5,811 bases of DNA, taken from contig PMIQ01000224.1 of the NCBI GenBank assembly GCA_003157175.1, positions 17,860 through 23,670 on the forward strand, written 5' to 3'. Within the stretch, counting starts at the first letter, position 1. Each line of letters opens with the position of its first letter. The notes beneath the pieces are model-generated. The model was given only the letters and a program-made list of their open reading frames with translations, had not been told where the DNA came from and ran no database searches. Source of the DNA: Chloroflexota bacterium (GTDB lineage Bacteria > Chloroflexota > Limnocylindria > Limnocylindrales > CSP1-4). Shown one piece after another: positions 1-5,796 of the stretch. A program made the translations under genes and the position numbers.

Positions 1-60
1 GACATGACCTTACTCATCGGCGCTTACCTGCGGCTTATCTGGCGATCATCTGAGAACCAC

Positions 61-82
61 CCGCGGATGCACCGCGGATGCA
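61..82. repeat. Two-copy 11-bp tandem repeat
   Basis: The unit CCGCGGATGCA occurs twice back to back (61-71 and 72-82) with no mismatch. It lies in the gene-free left edge (1-165), downstream of the Kelch gene's stop codon. Two copies only, so it may be a replication-slippage duplication; no function can be assigned. Nothing else in 1-165 looks like a gene. Confidence 0.6.
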
Positions 83-165
83 CACCGGACTCGATCGATT
101 GACTGCTGCGGCAATCCTGCCACATGCCAACCGGGGCGGCAGCGGGTCGATCAGCCGGCGGGCGA

Positions 166-1719
166 TCAGGGCTGGTAGAGGTCCGCCGTGCCGTTCCCTA
201 CGACGAGGACCCTGCCGTTGGGCAGCAGGACCGCGATTGTCGTGTCGCGAGGGTGCGTCATCGACCCGGCGGTGGCACTGAACGTGCCGCCGGCCCAGAC
301 CTCCGCTGACTTGCCCTGCGCTACGGCCGTACCTCCGATGAAGAGCACCCGGTCGCCGGGCATCAAAGTGGCGGTGTGTCCGCCGCGGCCCACCACCATG
401 TCCCCCGCCCCTGTGAACTGGCCAGTCCGGTAGTCGTACATCTCCGCCGAGCTCAGGCAACCTCCACTACAGGGCTGCGCCCACGAGTCGGCAGTATCAC
501 CGCCGGCGATCAGTACCCTGCCGTCGGACAGCGCGGTGGCGGTGGCATCCGCACGGGGGACGGTCATCGATCCGGCCACAGCAACGAAATCTCCGTGGTC
601 GGGTCGGTAAAGCACCGCCGTGTTGAACGACGTCCAGTCGTCGCCAACGTAGACACCTCCGCCCGCGAACAGGACGCTGTGATCGGGCAGCAGGGTCACG
701 GCCGCGCTATACGAGGGTTGAAGCGTCCCCCCGATCAGGCTGAAGGTGTTGGTCGCCGGGTGGTACAGCGCGGAGGATCTGAAGCCGCCGTCCGGGTTGT
801 TCTCGTCGTCAGTCCAGCCCCAGGTGAACAGGACGGTCCCGTCAAACAGCGGCGTGACGGTCTGATAGCCGCCGCCCGGCAACGGTGCATTGAGCGAGGT
901 GAACCGACCGGTGGCCGGGTCATATAGCTCGACCGACTCTATGTTCATTTCAGCGCACCCTCCGAAGGTCTCGCCGCCGTAGACCAGGACCTTGCCATTC
1001 GGCAGCAGCGCGGACAGCGGATCCTGCCGTTCCTCGACCATCGGACCGGTCGGAGAGAACCGATTCGTGGTGGGGTCGTACAGCTCAGCCGCTCCGGCTC
1101 CGAGAAAGAGGACCTTGCCGTTGCGCAGGAGAGTGGCCGTGTCGTAGCCACCGCCCGCCGGCAGCGGGGCGGCCGCAGCGAAGTGACCGGGCGCGATGCT
1201 CGGCACCGCTGCCGGCCCCGCGAGTGTCGGCGCACCGGTGTAAGGGCTGGCGGTGGACGGCGCAACCACGAGACCGCAGGGCCCGGCCGGCTCGTCGGTC
1301 GGTGCAGGTGTGCCGGTCGAGGTCGCGGTACGCGAGACCTTGGGGCTCGGGACGGGCCTGAGGGTGGGAGTCGTAGTTGGCCAAGCTGTGGTCGCCGGTA
1401 ACGCGGTCGGTGAAGCTGTGGGTAGCCCGGCCGGCGAGGCCGTGGCCACGCCAGTAGGCGTTTCGACAGCGGCGATCGGCGAGCCCGGCCCGGGGGTGGG
1501 GCTCGTCGAGCTGCCCAGAAGCAGGCCCCCGGCGATCGCCGCGCACAGAACGACCAGCACGGCTACGATCCCGAACCCGATGAGGACGCTGTGGCGCCGA
1601 CGACGGAAACCTGCCGGCGCCGCCGTGGACGCCATGTAGCCGCACCTGGCGCAGGGGCGGTTCTTGGTGAGGCTCAGCGGCGCGCCGCACAGTGGACAGG
1701 ACTCGATCGAGTCGGACAT
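166..1719 (-). CDS. Membrane-anchored zinc-ribbon / Kelch seven-bladed propeller protein
   Basis: This is a 517-residue protein of unknown specific role, probably a surface binding or sensing protein. Residues 1-28 form a zinc ribbon with CxxC pairs C8/C11 and C23/C26. A basic patch RRRRH (39-43) precedes one hydrophobic helix (about 45-68), predicting the ribbon in the cytoplasm and the rest outside. Residues 70-175 are a low-complexity stalk rich in Pro, Thr, Ala and Ser. Residues 179-517 hold seven bacterial-type Kelch repeats of about 48 residues, each with a TATLLPNGKVLVxGG-like strand pair followed by AELYDPxTxxF. The glycine-rich VLF/VLV strands lie near residues 203, 244, 296, 349, 402, 458 and 504. 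The last repeat stops at DLYQP, and GHF at 178-180 matches the missing end of a repeat, so the ring would close with the N-terminal strand. The ATG at 1719 is preferred over the in-frame GTG at 1845 because a GGAGGG ribosome-binding site lies 6 nt upstream and the zinc ribbon begins directly after it. Domain calls come from motif reading; the ligand is unknown. Confidence 0.9.
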   Translation of the reverse strand: MSDSIESCPLCGAPLSLTKNRPCARCGYMASTAAPAGFRRRRHSVLIGFGIVAVLVVLCAAIAGGLLLGSSTSPTPGPGSPIAAVETPTGVATASPAGLPTASPTALPATTAWPTTTPTLRPVPSPKVSRTATSTGTPAPTDEPAGPCGLVVAPSTASPYTGAPTLAGPAAVPSIAPGHFAAAAPLPAGGGYDTATLLRNGKVLFLGAGAAELYDPTTNRFSPTGPMVEERQDPLSALLPNGKVLVYGGETFGGCAEMNIESVELYDPATGRFTSLNAPLPGGGYQTVTPLFDGTVLFTWGWTDDENNPDGGFRSSALYHPATNTFSLIGGTLQPSYSAAVTLLPDHSVLFAGGGVYVGDDWTSFNTAVLYRPDHGDFVAVAGSMTVPRADATATALSDGRVLIAGGDTADSWAQPCSGGCLSSAEMYDYRTGQFTGAGDMVVGRGGHTATLMPGDRVLFIGGTAVAQGKSAEVWAGGTFSATAGSMTHPRDTTIAVLLPNGRVLVVGNGTADLYQP

Positions 1720-1725
1720 CTCTTC

Positions 1726-1731
1726 CCCTCC
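1726..1731 (-). promoter_or_regulatory. Shine-Dalgarno of the Kelch gene
   Basis: On the minus strand this reads GGAGGG, 6 nt before the ATG at 1719. It decides the start: the upstream GTG at 1845 has no comparable site and would add 42 Arg/Gly/Pro-rich residues with no recognisable domain. Confidence 0.75.
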
Positions 1732-1773
1732 GGGCCTTGGCCGGCGTGAGGTCGTGACCCCAGGCTGTCGTCC

Positions 1774-1860
1774 CCGGGGCGCTCCCCCGGAGGATGGATC
1801 TACGAAGAGATCCGCACCCCCGCCACGTCGGCGGGAAGACGCCACCTGGCGGTCGTCTTC
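1774..1860 (-). other. Three consecutive GC-rich hairpins in the intergenic region
   Basis: Three inverted repeats lie between the aminotransferase stop and the Kelch start. They are CCGGGG/CCCCGG (1774-1779 with 1785-1790, 5-nt loop), CCCGCC/GGCGGG (1819-1824 with 1830-1835, 5-nt loop), and GAAGAC/GTCTTC (1835-1840 with 1855-1860) enclosing GCC/GGC. The last two share base 1835, so they would compete or stack. None is followed by a T tract in either direction. They could be terminator or mRNA-processing structures, or chance pairing in GC-rich DNA. No clear promoter for the Kelch gene was found in the gap 1720-1954. Confidence 0.35.
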
Positions 1861-1873
1861 GACCGATGTGTGA

Positions 1874-1895
1874 CGCGCGGCGCACGAGCCGCGCG
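1874..1895 (-). terminator. Candidate terminator hairpin after the aminotransferase gene
   Basis: A perfect 8-bp stem CGCGCGGC/GCCGCGCG (1874-1881 with 1888-1895) closes a 6-nt loop about 60 nt beyond the aminotransferase stop. It is the longest uninterrupted stem seen in this gap. No U-rich tail follows on the minus strand, so it is not a classical intrinsic terminator; high-GC bacteria often use tail-less hairpins or Rho. Confidence 0.4.
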
Positions 1896-1954
1896 ACGGT
1901 CGACGCCGCTCCGCTGAAAGCGAGAGTGACGGCGCCGACCGCGACCCCTGGAAC

Positions 1955-3256
1955 CTAGGCCTTCGCCGCAGCCTCGGCGACGGCCTCGCCGAAGAGCTTC
2001 AGCCCGAGGGCCGCCTCTTCGGCCGTGATGACGAGCGGCGGCGAGATGCGGACAACAGTGTGGCCGGCTTCGAGCACGAGCGCGCCGCGCTGGAACGAGC
2101 CCCACTCGACGGCCGCCGCACGCTCGTGGCTGTCGAACTCGACGCCGATCATGAGGCCGATGCCGCGCACGTCGCGGATCACGGACGGGAACCGCGCCTG
2201 GAGGGTGCGAAGCCCGGCCAGCATCTCGTCGCCGCGAGCCTTCGCATTGGCCATCAGGCCGCCTTCGAGCAGCTTGATCGTCTCGAGCGATGCGGCGCAG
2301 GCCAGCGGGTTGCCGCCGTACGTGGTGCCGTGGGCGCCGGGGCCCCACTTGGTCATGAGCGAGTCGCGGGCGATGAACGCGCCGAGGGGCATGCCGCTGG
2401 CGATCCCCTTGGCGGTGGCGACGATATCCGGCTCCACGTCCCAGTTCTGGATGGCCCACATCTTGCCGGTCCGGCCGCCGCCGCACTGAACCTCGTCGGC
2501 GATCAGCACGATGCCGTACTCGTCGCAGATCTTGCGCAAGCCCGCGATGAAGCCGTCCTCCGGGACCACATAGCCGCCCTCGCCCTGGATCGGCTCGAGG
2601 ATGATGGCCGCAACCTCTTCCGGCGGCACGAGCTTGTCGAAGAGCACCTTGTCGAACCAATCGAGATCGGCGACGTGCCCGAACGGGGCATGGAAGATGC
2701 CCGGCAGCATCGGCCCGAAGCCGGCGTGGTACTTCGCCTTCGAGGCGGTCAGCGACACGGAGCCGTACGTCCGGCCGTGGAACGCGCCGAGGAACGCGAC
2801 GATGTACTGGCGCTTGGTGGCGAAGCGGGCCAGCTTGATCGAGCCTTCGACCGCCTCGGTCCCGGAGTTGGTCAGGAAGACCCGGCACTTCTCCTTCATG
2901 GGCGCGATGCGGGCCAGCTCGGCGCACATCTCGGCGTAGATTGGCAGGTAGAAATCCGCGCTGTAGTGGATCAGCTTCGCGGCCTGCTCCTGGATCGCGG
3001 CGACGACATCCGGGTGACAGTGACCGGTCGAGGTCACGGCGATGCCTGCGTTCAGGTCGAGGAAGAGGTTGCCGTCGATGTCCTCGATGACGCAGCCTTT
3101 GCCGCGCACGGGCACGACCGGGTAGGCCCGCGGCACGCTTGGGGAGGTCCACTGACGGTCGAACTCGAGGTGGGCGCGCGCCTTGGGGCCGGGCAGCTCG
3201 GTGACGATGTGGGGAACGGCGGGAGCCTGCGCGAGCTTGCCGGGAGCCTGGGTCAC
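1955..3256 (-). CDS. Class III PLP-dependent aminotransferase (ornithine / 4-aminobutyrate / acetylornithine type)
   Basis: This 433-residue cytosolic enzyme is predicted to move an amino group from an omega-amino acid to a 2-oxo acid acceptor, giving a semialdehyde. Length and motifs fit fold-type I, class III aminotransferases. The N-terminal IVTELPGPKA segment is at 17-26. The phosphate-binding SGTEA is at 131-135, and FHG at 159-161 should stack on the cofactor ring. EPIQGEGG is at 221-228. DEVQ at 254-257 has the Asp that pairs with the pyridine nitrogen, and the Schiff-base lysine is K283 in TAKGIASG. GTTYGGNP at 310-317 has the partner-subunit phosphate threonine. All key residues are present. 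The GTG at 3256 is chosen because GAGG lies 6 nt upstream; an in-frame TTG at 3346 lacks such a site and would add a Cys/Arg-rich tail. The gene lies 165 nt downstream of a P5C-dehydrogenase-like gene, favouring ornithine 5-aminotransferase; 4-aminobutyrate transaminase or an amino-acid racemase of this family cannot be excluded. Confidence 0.93.
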   Translation of the reverse strand: MTQAPGKLAQAPAVPHIVTELPGPKARAHLEFDRQWTSPSVPRAYPVVPVRGKGCVIEDIDGNLFLDLNAGIAVTSTGHCHPDVVAAIQEQAAKLIHYSADFYLPIYAEMCAELARIAPMKEKCRVFLTNSGTEAVEGSIKLARFATKRQYIVAFLGAFHGRTYGSVSLTASKAKYHAGFGPMLPGIFHAPFGHVADLDWFDKVLFDKLVPPEEVAAIILEPIQGEGGYVVPEDGFIAGLRKICDEYGIVLIADEVQCGGGRTGKMWAIQNWDVEPDIVATAKGIASGMPLGAFIARDSLMTKWGPGAHGTTYGGNPLACAASLETIKLLEGGLMANAKARGDEMLAGLRTLQARFPSVIRDVRGIGLMIGVEFDSHERAAAVEWGSFQRGALVLEAGHTVVRISPPLVITAEEAALGLKLFGEAVAEAAAKA

Positions 3257-3260
3257 GATG

Positions 3261-3266
3261 CACCTC
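3261..3266 (-). promoter_or_regulatory. Shine-Dalgarno deciding the GTG start of the aminotransferase
   Basis: The minus strand reads GAGGTG here, with GAGG 6 nt before the GTG at 3256. This supports a 433-residue protein over the 463-residue reading from the TTG at 3346. Confidence 0.65.
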
Positions 3267-3345
3267 GACAGGGTTGTCGCCGCCGCCCGAAGGGCACAGC
3301 GGCCACAGGAACGGATAGCCTTTATGCAGCCTGGATAGTCCGACA

Positions 3346-3351
3346 AGTATA
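3346..3351 (-). promoter_or_regulatory. Candidate -10 box of an internal promoter before the aminotransferase
   Basis: The minus strand reads TATACT, a 5/6 match to the bacterial -10 consensus, in an otherwise GC-rich gap. Transcription would begin near 3339 and give a leader of about 80 nt before the GTG start. No good -35 hexamer sits 16-18 nt upstream, so the call is tentative. The box overlaps the alternative TTG codon at 3346, making that start unlikely for a transcript from here. If real, the aminotransferase can be transcribed without the dehydrogenase. Confidence 0.35.
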
Positions 3352-3391
3352 GCCGAGAGGCCGAAGGAAGCCTGCCGACGGGCGCCGGGGA

Positions 3392-3411
3392 CGGCAGCCG
3401 GGCACCTGCCG
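3392..3411 (-). other. Hairpin just after the aldehyde dehydrogenase stop
   Basis: CGGCAG (3392-3397) pairs with CTGCCG (3406-3411) across an 8-nt loop, 10 nt beyond the stop codon. No U tract follows. It could weakly separate dehydrogenase transcription from the downstream aminotransferase, but short GC stems are common in DNA of this composition. Confidence 0.25.
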
Positions 3412-3421
3412 CCGCCTTGCT

Positions 3422-4996
3422 TCAGTCGACGAGCGTCTGCGACTGCTCGCGCATGAACTGCTGGACGTAGTAGAGGCCGCCCGAGGCCTTGCCGGTTGTA
3501 CCGGAGCCCTTCCAGCCGCCAAACGGCTGGATGCCGGGCCAGGCACCGGTCGTAGCGCCGGCGCGACGGTTGATGTAGATGACGCCGGCCTCGATCGCCT
3601 CCTTGAAGCGCTCGACCTCGTCGCGGTCCTCGCTGAAGAAGCCGGCCGTCAGGCCGTAGATCGTGTCGTTGGCGCGCTCGAAGGCTTCGTCCAGCGACTT
3701 GACCGAGCCGACGGCGACCAGCGGCACGAACAGCTCGTCGCGCCAGATGCGGTGCTCGAAGGGCAGGTCGGCGACGATCGTGGGCGCGACGAACAGGTCG
3801 CTCGGCATGCCGGCGAGCCGCTCCCCGCCGAAGACGATGCGGCCGTCCCGTTTGGCGTCGGCGACAGCGGCCTCATACGTGGCCACGGCGGCGGTGTTAA
3901 CCAGCGGCCCGAGCCAGATCTTGCGATCCGTCGGATCGCCGATGGCGAGCGCCTTTGCTTTTGCCGCGAGCTGCTCGAGCAGGGCTGAATAGACCGGCGC
4001 TTCGACGAAGACCCGGCTGCACGCCGAGCACTTCTGGCCGGCGAAGCCGAAGGCCGACCGAACGATTCCCTCGGCCGCCTCCTCCAGGTCCGCTCGGGCG
4101 CTGACGATGGCCGGGTTCTTGCCGCCCATCTCGACCACGACCGGCTTCGGCCACCGCTTGCTGAACGTCTTGAAGATCGAGTTGAAACCGATCTCGAACG
4201 AGCCGGTGAAGAGCAGCCCGTCGATCCCCTCGTTCTCCTGCAGCTCCGCGCCGACCGTGCCGCCCGGGCCGCTGACCATGTTGAAGACGCCGCGCGGCAG
4301 ACCGGCCAGGTCCGCGACCTCGGCCAGCTTGACGCCGCATAGCGGGGCGTCGCTCGAGGGCTTGTACACGACCGCGTTGCCGGCCACAAGGGCGCCGCCG
4401 GCGGGCCCGCCGGAGAGTGCCATCGGGAAGTTGAAGGGGCTGATCACGGCCCAGACACCATGGGGCTTGAGCACCGACCGGGTGTGGACCGTCGGGTCGC
4501 CAAGATTGCCCATCGGGTGGTCGAAGCCGTCGTTGGCCTCGAACTGGTCGCAGTAGTAACGGATCAGATCGGCCGTCTCCTCGACATCGCCGAGCGCCTC
4601 GAGCCGGTTCTTGCCGACCTCGATCGCCATCAGGGCCGCGAACTCCATCTGGCGCTCGCTGATCATGTCCGCCATGCGGCGCATGATCGCGATCCGCTCG
4701 AGCCACGGGGTCCGGGCCCAGCTCGGCGCGGCGGTGCGGGCGGCGGCGATGGCGTCTCGGACGTCCGCGCGCGTGCCTTTGGCGAAATGGCCCACCAGCG
4801 CGCCGTCGATCGGAGACCGCTTCTCGAATGTCTCCTTGGCCGGGCGCCATTCCCCGTTGATGTAGACGCCGTGGGTGCCACCGAGCTCCTTGCGAGCGGT
4901 CAGGAGACCGGCGTCGTAGGAGGCATGCAGCTGCTCGTTGTCGTTCCGCATGGTGGCATAGGTGATCTTGAGCCGGGGCTCAGACGTCGCGGTCAT
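3422..4996 (-). CDS. Aldehyde dehydrogenase, 1-pyrroline-5-carboxylate (glutamate semialdehyde) dehydrogenase type
   Basis: This 524-residue NAD(P)+-dependent cytosolic enzyme is predicted to oxidise L-glutamate 5-semialdehyde, the open form of 1-pyrroline-5-carboxylate, to glutamate. It has the full aldehyde dehydrogenase fold. The oxyanion-hole Asn is N189 in ISPFNFP, and the cofactor-binding lysine is K212 in YKPSSDAP. FTGS is at 263-266. The general-base Glu is E289 in VVVEMGGKNP, and the nucleophile is C323 in GFAGQKCSACSR. P5C dehydrogenase traits are the N-terminal helical extension before YINGEW (45-50), EVGKNRLEA (126-134), the QKCSA segment, and the anchor-loop region NRRAGATTGAWPG before QPFGG. 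DELFVP replaces the commoner EEIFGP. The ATG at 4996 is chosen over a GTG at 5038 because AGGAG lies 9 nt upstream. With the downstream aminotransferase it suggests ornithine or proline/arginine breakdown to glutamate. Succinate semialdehyde or another aldehyde is the main alternative substrate; the superfamily call is certain, the substrate less so. Confidence 0.93.
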   Translation of the reverse strand: MTATSEPRLKITYATMRNDNEQLHASYDAGLLTARKELGGTHGVYINGEWRPAKETFEKRSPIDGALVGHFAKGTRADVRDAIAAARTAAPSWARTPWLERIAIMRRMADMISERQMEFAALMAIEVGKNRLEALGDVEETADLIRYYCDQFEANDGFDHPMGNLGDPTVHTRSVLKPHGVWAVISPFNFPMALSGGPAGGALVAGNAVVYKPSSDAPLCGVKLAEVADLAGLPRGVFNMVSGPGGTVGAELQENEGIDGLLFTGSFEIGFNSIFKTFSKRWPKPVVVEMGGKNPAIVSARADLEEAAEGIVRSAFGFAGQKCSACSRVFVEAPVYSALLEQLAAKAKALAIGDPTDRKIWLGPLVNTAAVATYEAAVADAKRDGRIVFGGERLAGMPSDLFVAPTIVADLPFEHRIWRDELFVPLVAVGSVKSLDEAFERANDTIYGLTAGFFSEDRDEVERFKEAIEAGVIYINRRAGATTGAWPGIQPFGGWKGSGTTGKASGGLYYVQQFMREQSQTLVD

Positions 4997-5005
4997 CCGA
5001 ACGCG

Positions 5006-5010
5006 CTCCT
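5006..5010 (-). promoter_or_regulatory. Shine-Dalgarno of the aldehyde dehydrogenase gene
   Basis: The minus strand reads AGGAG 9 nt before the ATG at 4996. It favours that start over the in-frame GTG at 5038. No convincing promoter hexamers were found further upstream in 5011-5126. Confidence 0.6.
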
Positions 5011-5126
5011 GGTGTCGCGCACCTGGGACCGGCTGCACCGCCTCGAGCCGCGCGCCCGCAGCAGGGTGTAGCCATCTGTTGCCAGTTTACCGCGCGGTGC
5101 CGAAGAGGCCCTCGGTCGGGTTCGGC

Positions 5127-5636
5127 ATGGTCCGGCCGATGGACGGCCGTGCTGCACGCGGCCGGGTAGCCCTTCTTTCCACCGGGCGGGCCATCGGCGA
5201 CGGACGCCAGGAGGTGCGCAAGATCCCGGACGCGAGCTACGACCTGCTGATCCTGGACGCCTTCTCCGGCGATGCGATCCCGACCCACCTGATCACCGTC
5301 GAGGCGCTGCGAGACGACCTGCGCGTCCTGAAGCCGGGCGGGATGCTGGTTGTCCACGTTTCGAATCGCTACTACGAGCTCGCCCCGGCCGTGATCGCGG
5401 ACGCTCAGCGGCTGGGCATGACCGCGGAAGCCCGAACCTTCGTGCCGTCACAGGCCGAGCAGGAGGATGGAGTTCAAGCCTCCGAGTGGGTCGTGGCCAC
5501 GACCTCGCCCGATCAGCTGGCACCGCTGGCGGCGGATGACTGGTCCGTCGGGCGCCCGGCCGATCAACCGATCACGGACGACTATCCCGACGTCCTGCGC
5601 TTCGCCCGCTTCGGCACGTGGCTGACGTCGCAGTAG
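5127..5636 (+). CDS. Truncated spermidine-synthase-like methyltransferase-fold protein (C-terminal half; probable gene remnant)
   Basis: The 169-residue frame matches only the second half of a spermidine synthase domain, in the style of the C-terminal part of MFS/spermidine-synthase fusion proteins. GDGR at 24-27 corresponds to the Asp-containing loop after the fourth strand. YDLLILDAFSGDAIP (38-52) corresponds to the strand carrying the catalytic-Asp loop. LKPGGMLVVHVSN (68-80) is the next conserved strand, and TDDYPDVL (150-157) resembles the family's usual C-terminal TDDY motif. The part that should precede it, with the glycine-rich GGG(D/E)G loop that binds the aminopropyl donor plus any transmembrane segment, is absent in all three frames I read upstream. 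Residues 1-20 show no family resemblance. The ATG at 5127 has no proper ribosome-binding site; the nearest purine run (5102-5108) is about 18 nt away. The frame stays open upstream to at least 4962, overlapping the divergent dehydrogenase gene, which is probably chance. Catalysis is unlikely. It may be a pseudogene left by a deletion, although no stop or frameshift interrupts the conserved part. Confidence 0.6.
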   Translation: MVRPMDGRAARGRVALLSTGRAIGDGRQEVRKIPDASYDLLILDAFSGDAIPTHLITVEALRDDLRVLKPGGMLVVHVSNRYYELAPAVIADAQRLGMTAEARTFVPSQAEQEDGVQASEWVVATTSPDQLAPLAADDWSVGRPADQPITDDYPDVLRFARFGTWLTSQ

Positions 5637-5667
5637 CCAGGCCCGACCCGGCTCGCGATCGGCCTGG
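5637..5667 (+). terminator. Candidate terminator stem directly after the spermidine-synthase-like frame
   Basis: CCAGGCC (5637-5643) pairs perfectly with GGCCTGG (5661-5667) across a 17-nt loop and begins at the base after the stop codon. No T tract follows. Its position suggests it was the 3' end of the original gene, which would fit a gene that lost its front but kept its natural end. Confidence 0.35.
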
Positions 5668-5673
5668 GAACGT

Positions 5674-5690
5674 CGCGGCCTGTCGCCGCG
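5674..5690 (+). other. Second GC-rich hairpin after the spermidine-synthase-like frame
   Basis: CGCGGC (5674-5679) pairs perfectly with GCCGCG (5685-5690) across a 5-nt loop. It follows the larger stem at 5637-5667 and may act with it in termination. No T run follows, and chance pairing is possible at this GC content. Confidence 0.3.
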
Positions 5691-5720
5691 GCGACCCGAC
5701 GACCGGCACCCGCGGCGGGT

Positions 5721-5726
5721 TATAGT
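5721..5726 (+). promoter_or_regulatory. Candidate -10 box of a promoter reading out of the window
   Basis: TATAGT is a 5/6 match to the -10 consensus and stands out in very GC-rich surroundings (flanks GGGT and TCGCGCC). The best -35 candidate, CCGACG at 5696-5701, is 19 nt upstream and matches only the central GAC of TTGACA. Transcription would start near 5733 and run right, into the structured segment at the window edge. Confidence 0.4.
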
Positions 5727-5728
5727 TC

Positions 5729-5796
5729 GCGCCGGACCTGCGGTCGGGAGAGATCGCCTGCCGGTCCGCGCCGCCCGGGAAGCGCACGAGCCCGGG
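5729..5796 (+). other. Structured leader or non-coding RNA segment, cut by the window edge
   Basis: Downstream of the TATAGT box the sequence folds as nested helices. The outer stem is CGGACC/GGTCCG (5733-5738 with 5763-5768), extendable by GCG/CGC with one bulged C. Inside it, GCGGTC/GATCGC (5740-5745 with 5752-5757, one G-U pair) presents the loop GGGAGA. Two copies of GCCCGGGA (5773-5780 and 5790-5797) follow, and their CCCGGG cores can pair. No open reading frame with a ribosome-binding site is seen here. It resembles a regulatory leader, but no known riboswitch class is matched with confidence. Confidence 0.35.

Noticed and set aside
101..150. Imperfect dyad (GACTGCTGC with GCAGCGGGTC) downstream of the Kelch stop as a terminator
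   Set aside because: The stem is interrupted, the loop is long and there is no T tract; too weak to annotate.
1720..1845. N-terminal extension of the Kelch protein from the GTG at 1845
   Set aside because: The extra 42 residues are Arg/Gly/Pro-rich and read through the hairpin region. The ATG at 1719 has a strong Shine-Dalgarno and starts just before the zinc ribbon.
1800..3263. Second minus-strand frame of 487 codons overlapping the aminotransferase
   Set aside because: It is an Arg/Pro-rich shifted reading of the same DNA with no domain; the correct frame carries every catalytic residue.
2060..3352. Long plus-strand open frame (430 codons) opposite the aminotransferase
   Set aside because: It mirrors the real gene's codon bias. 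Its translation is rich in Arg, Gly, Asp and His with no recognisable motif, while the minus strand shows an intact class III aminotransferase.
5040..5110. TAAACT or TACACC as the -10 box for the aldehyde dehydrogenase gene on the minus strand
   Set aside because: Neither has a -35 partner at acceptable spacing, and matches to consensus are poor.
5741..5785. Glycine riboswitch suggested by the GGGAGAG segment
   Set aside because: The required CCGAAG-type segment and the later CAGG-containing strand are not seen, so the match rests on seven bases.
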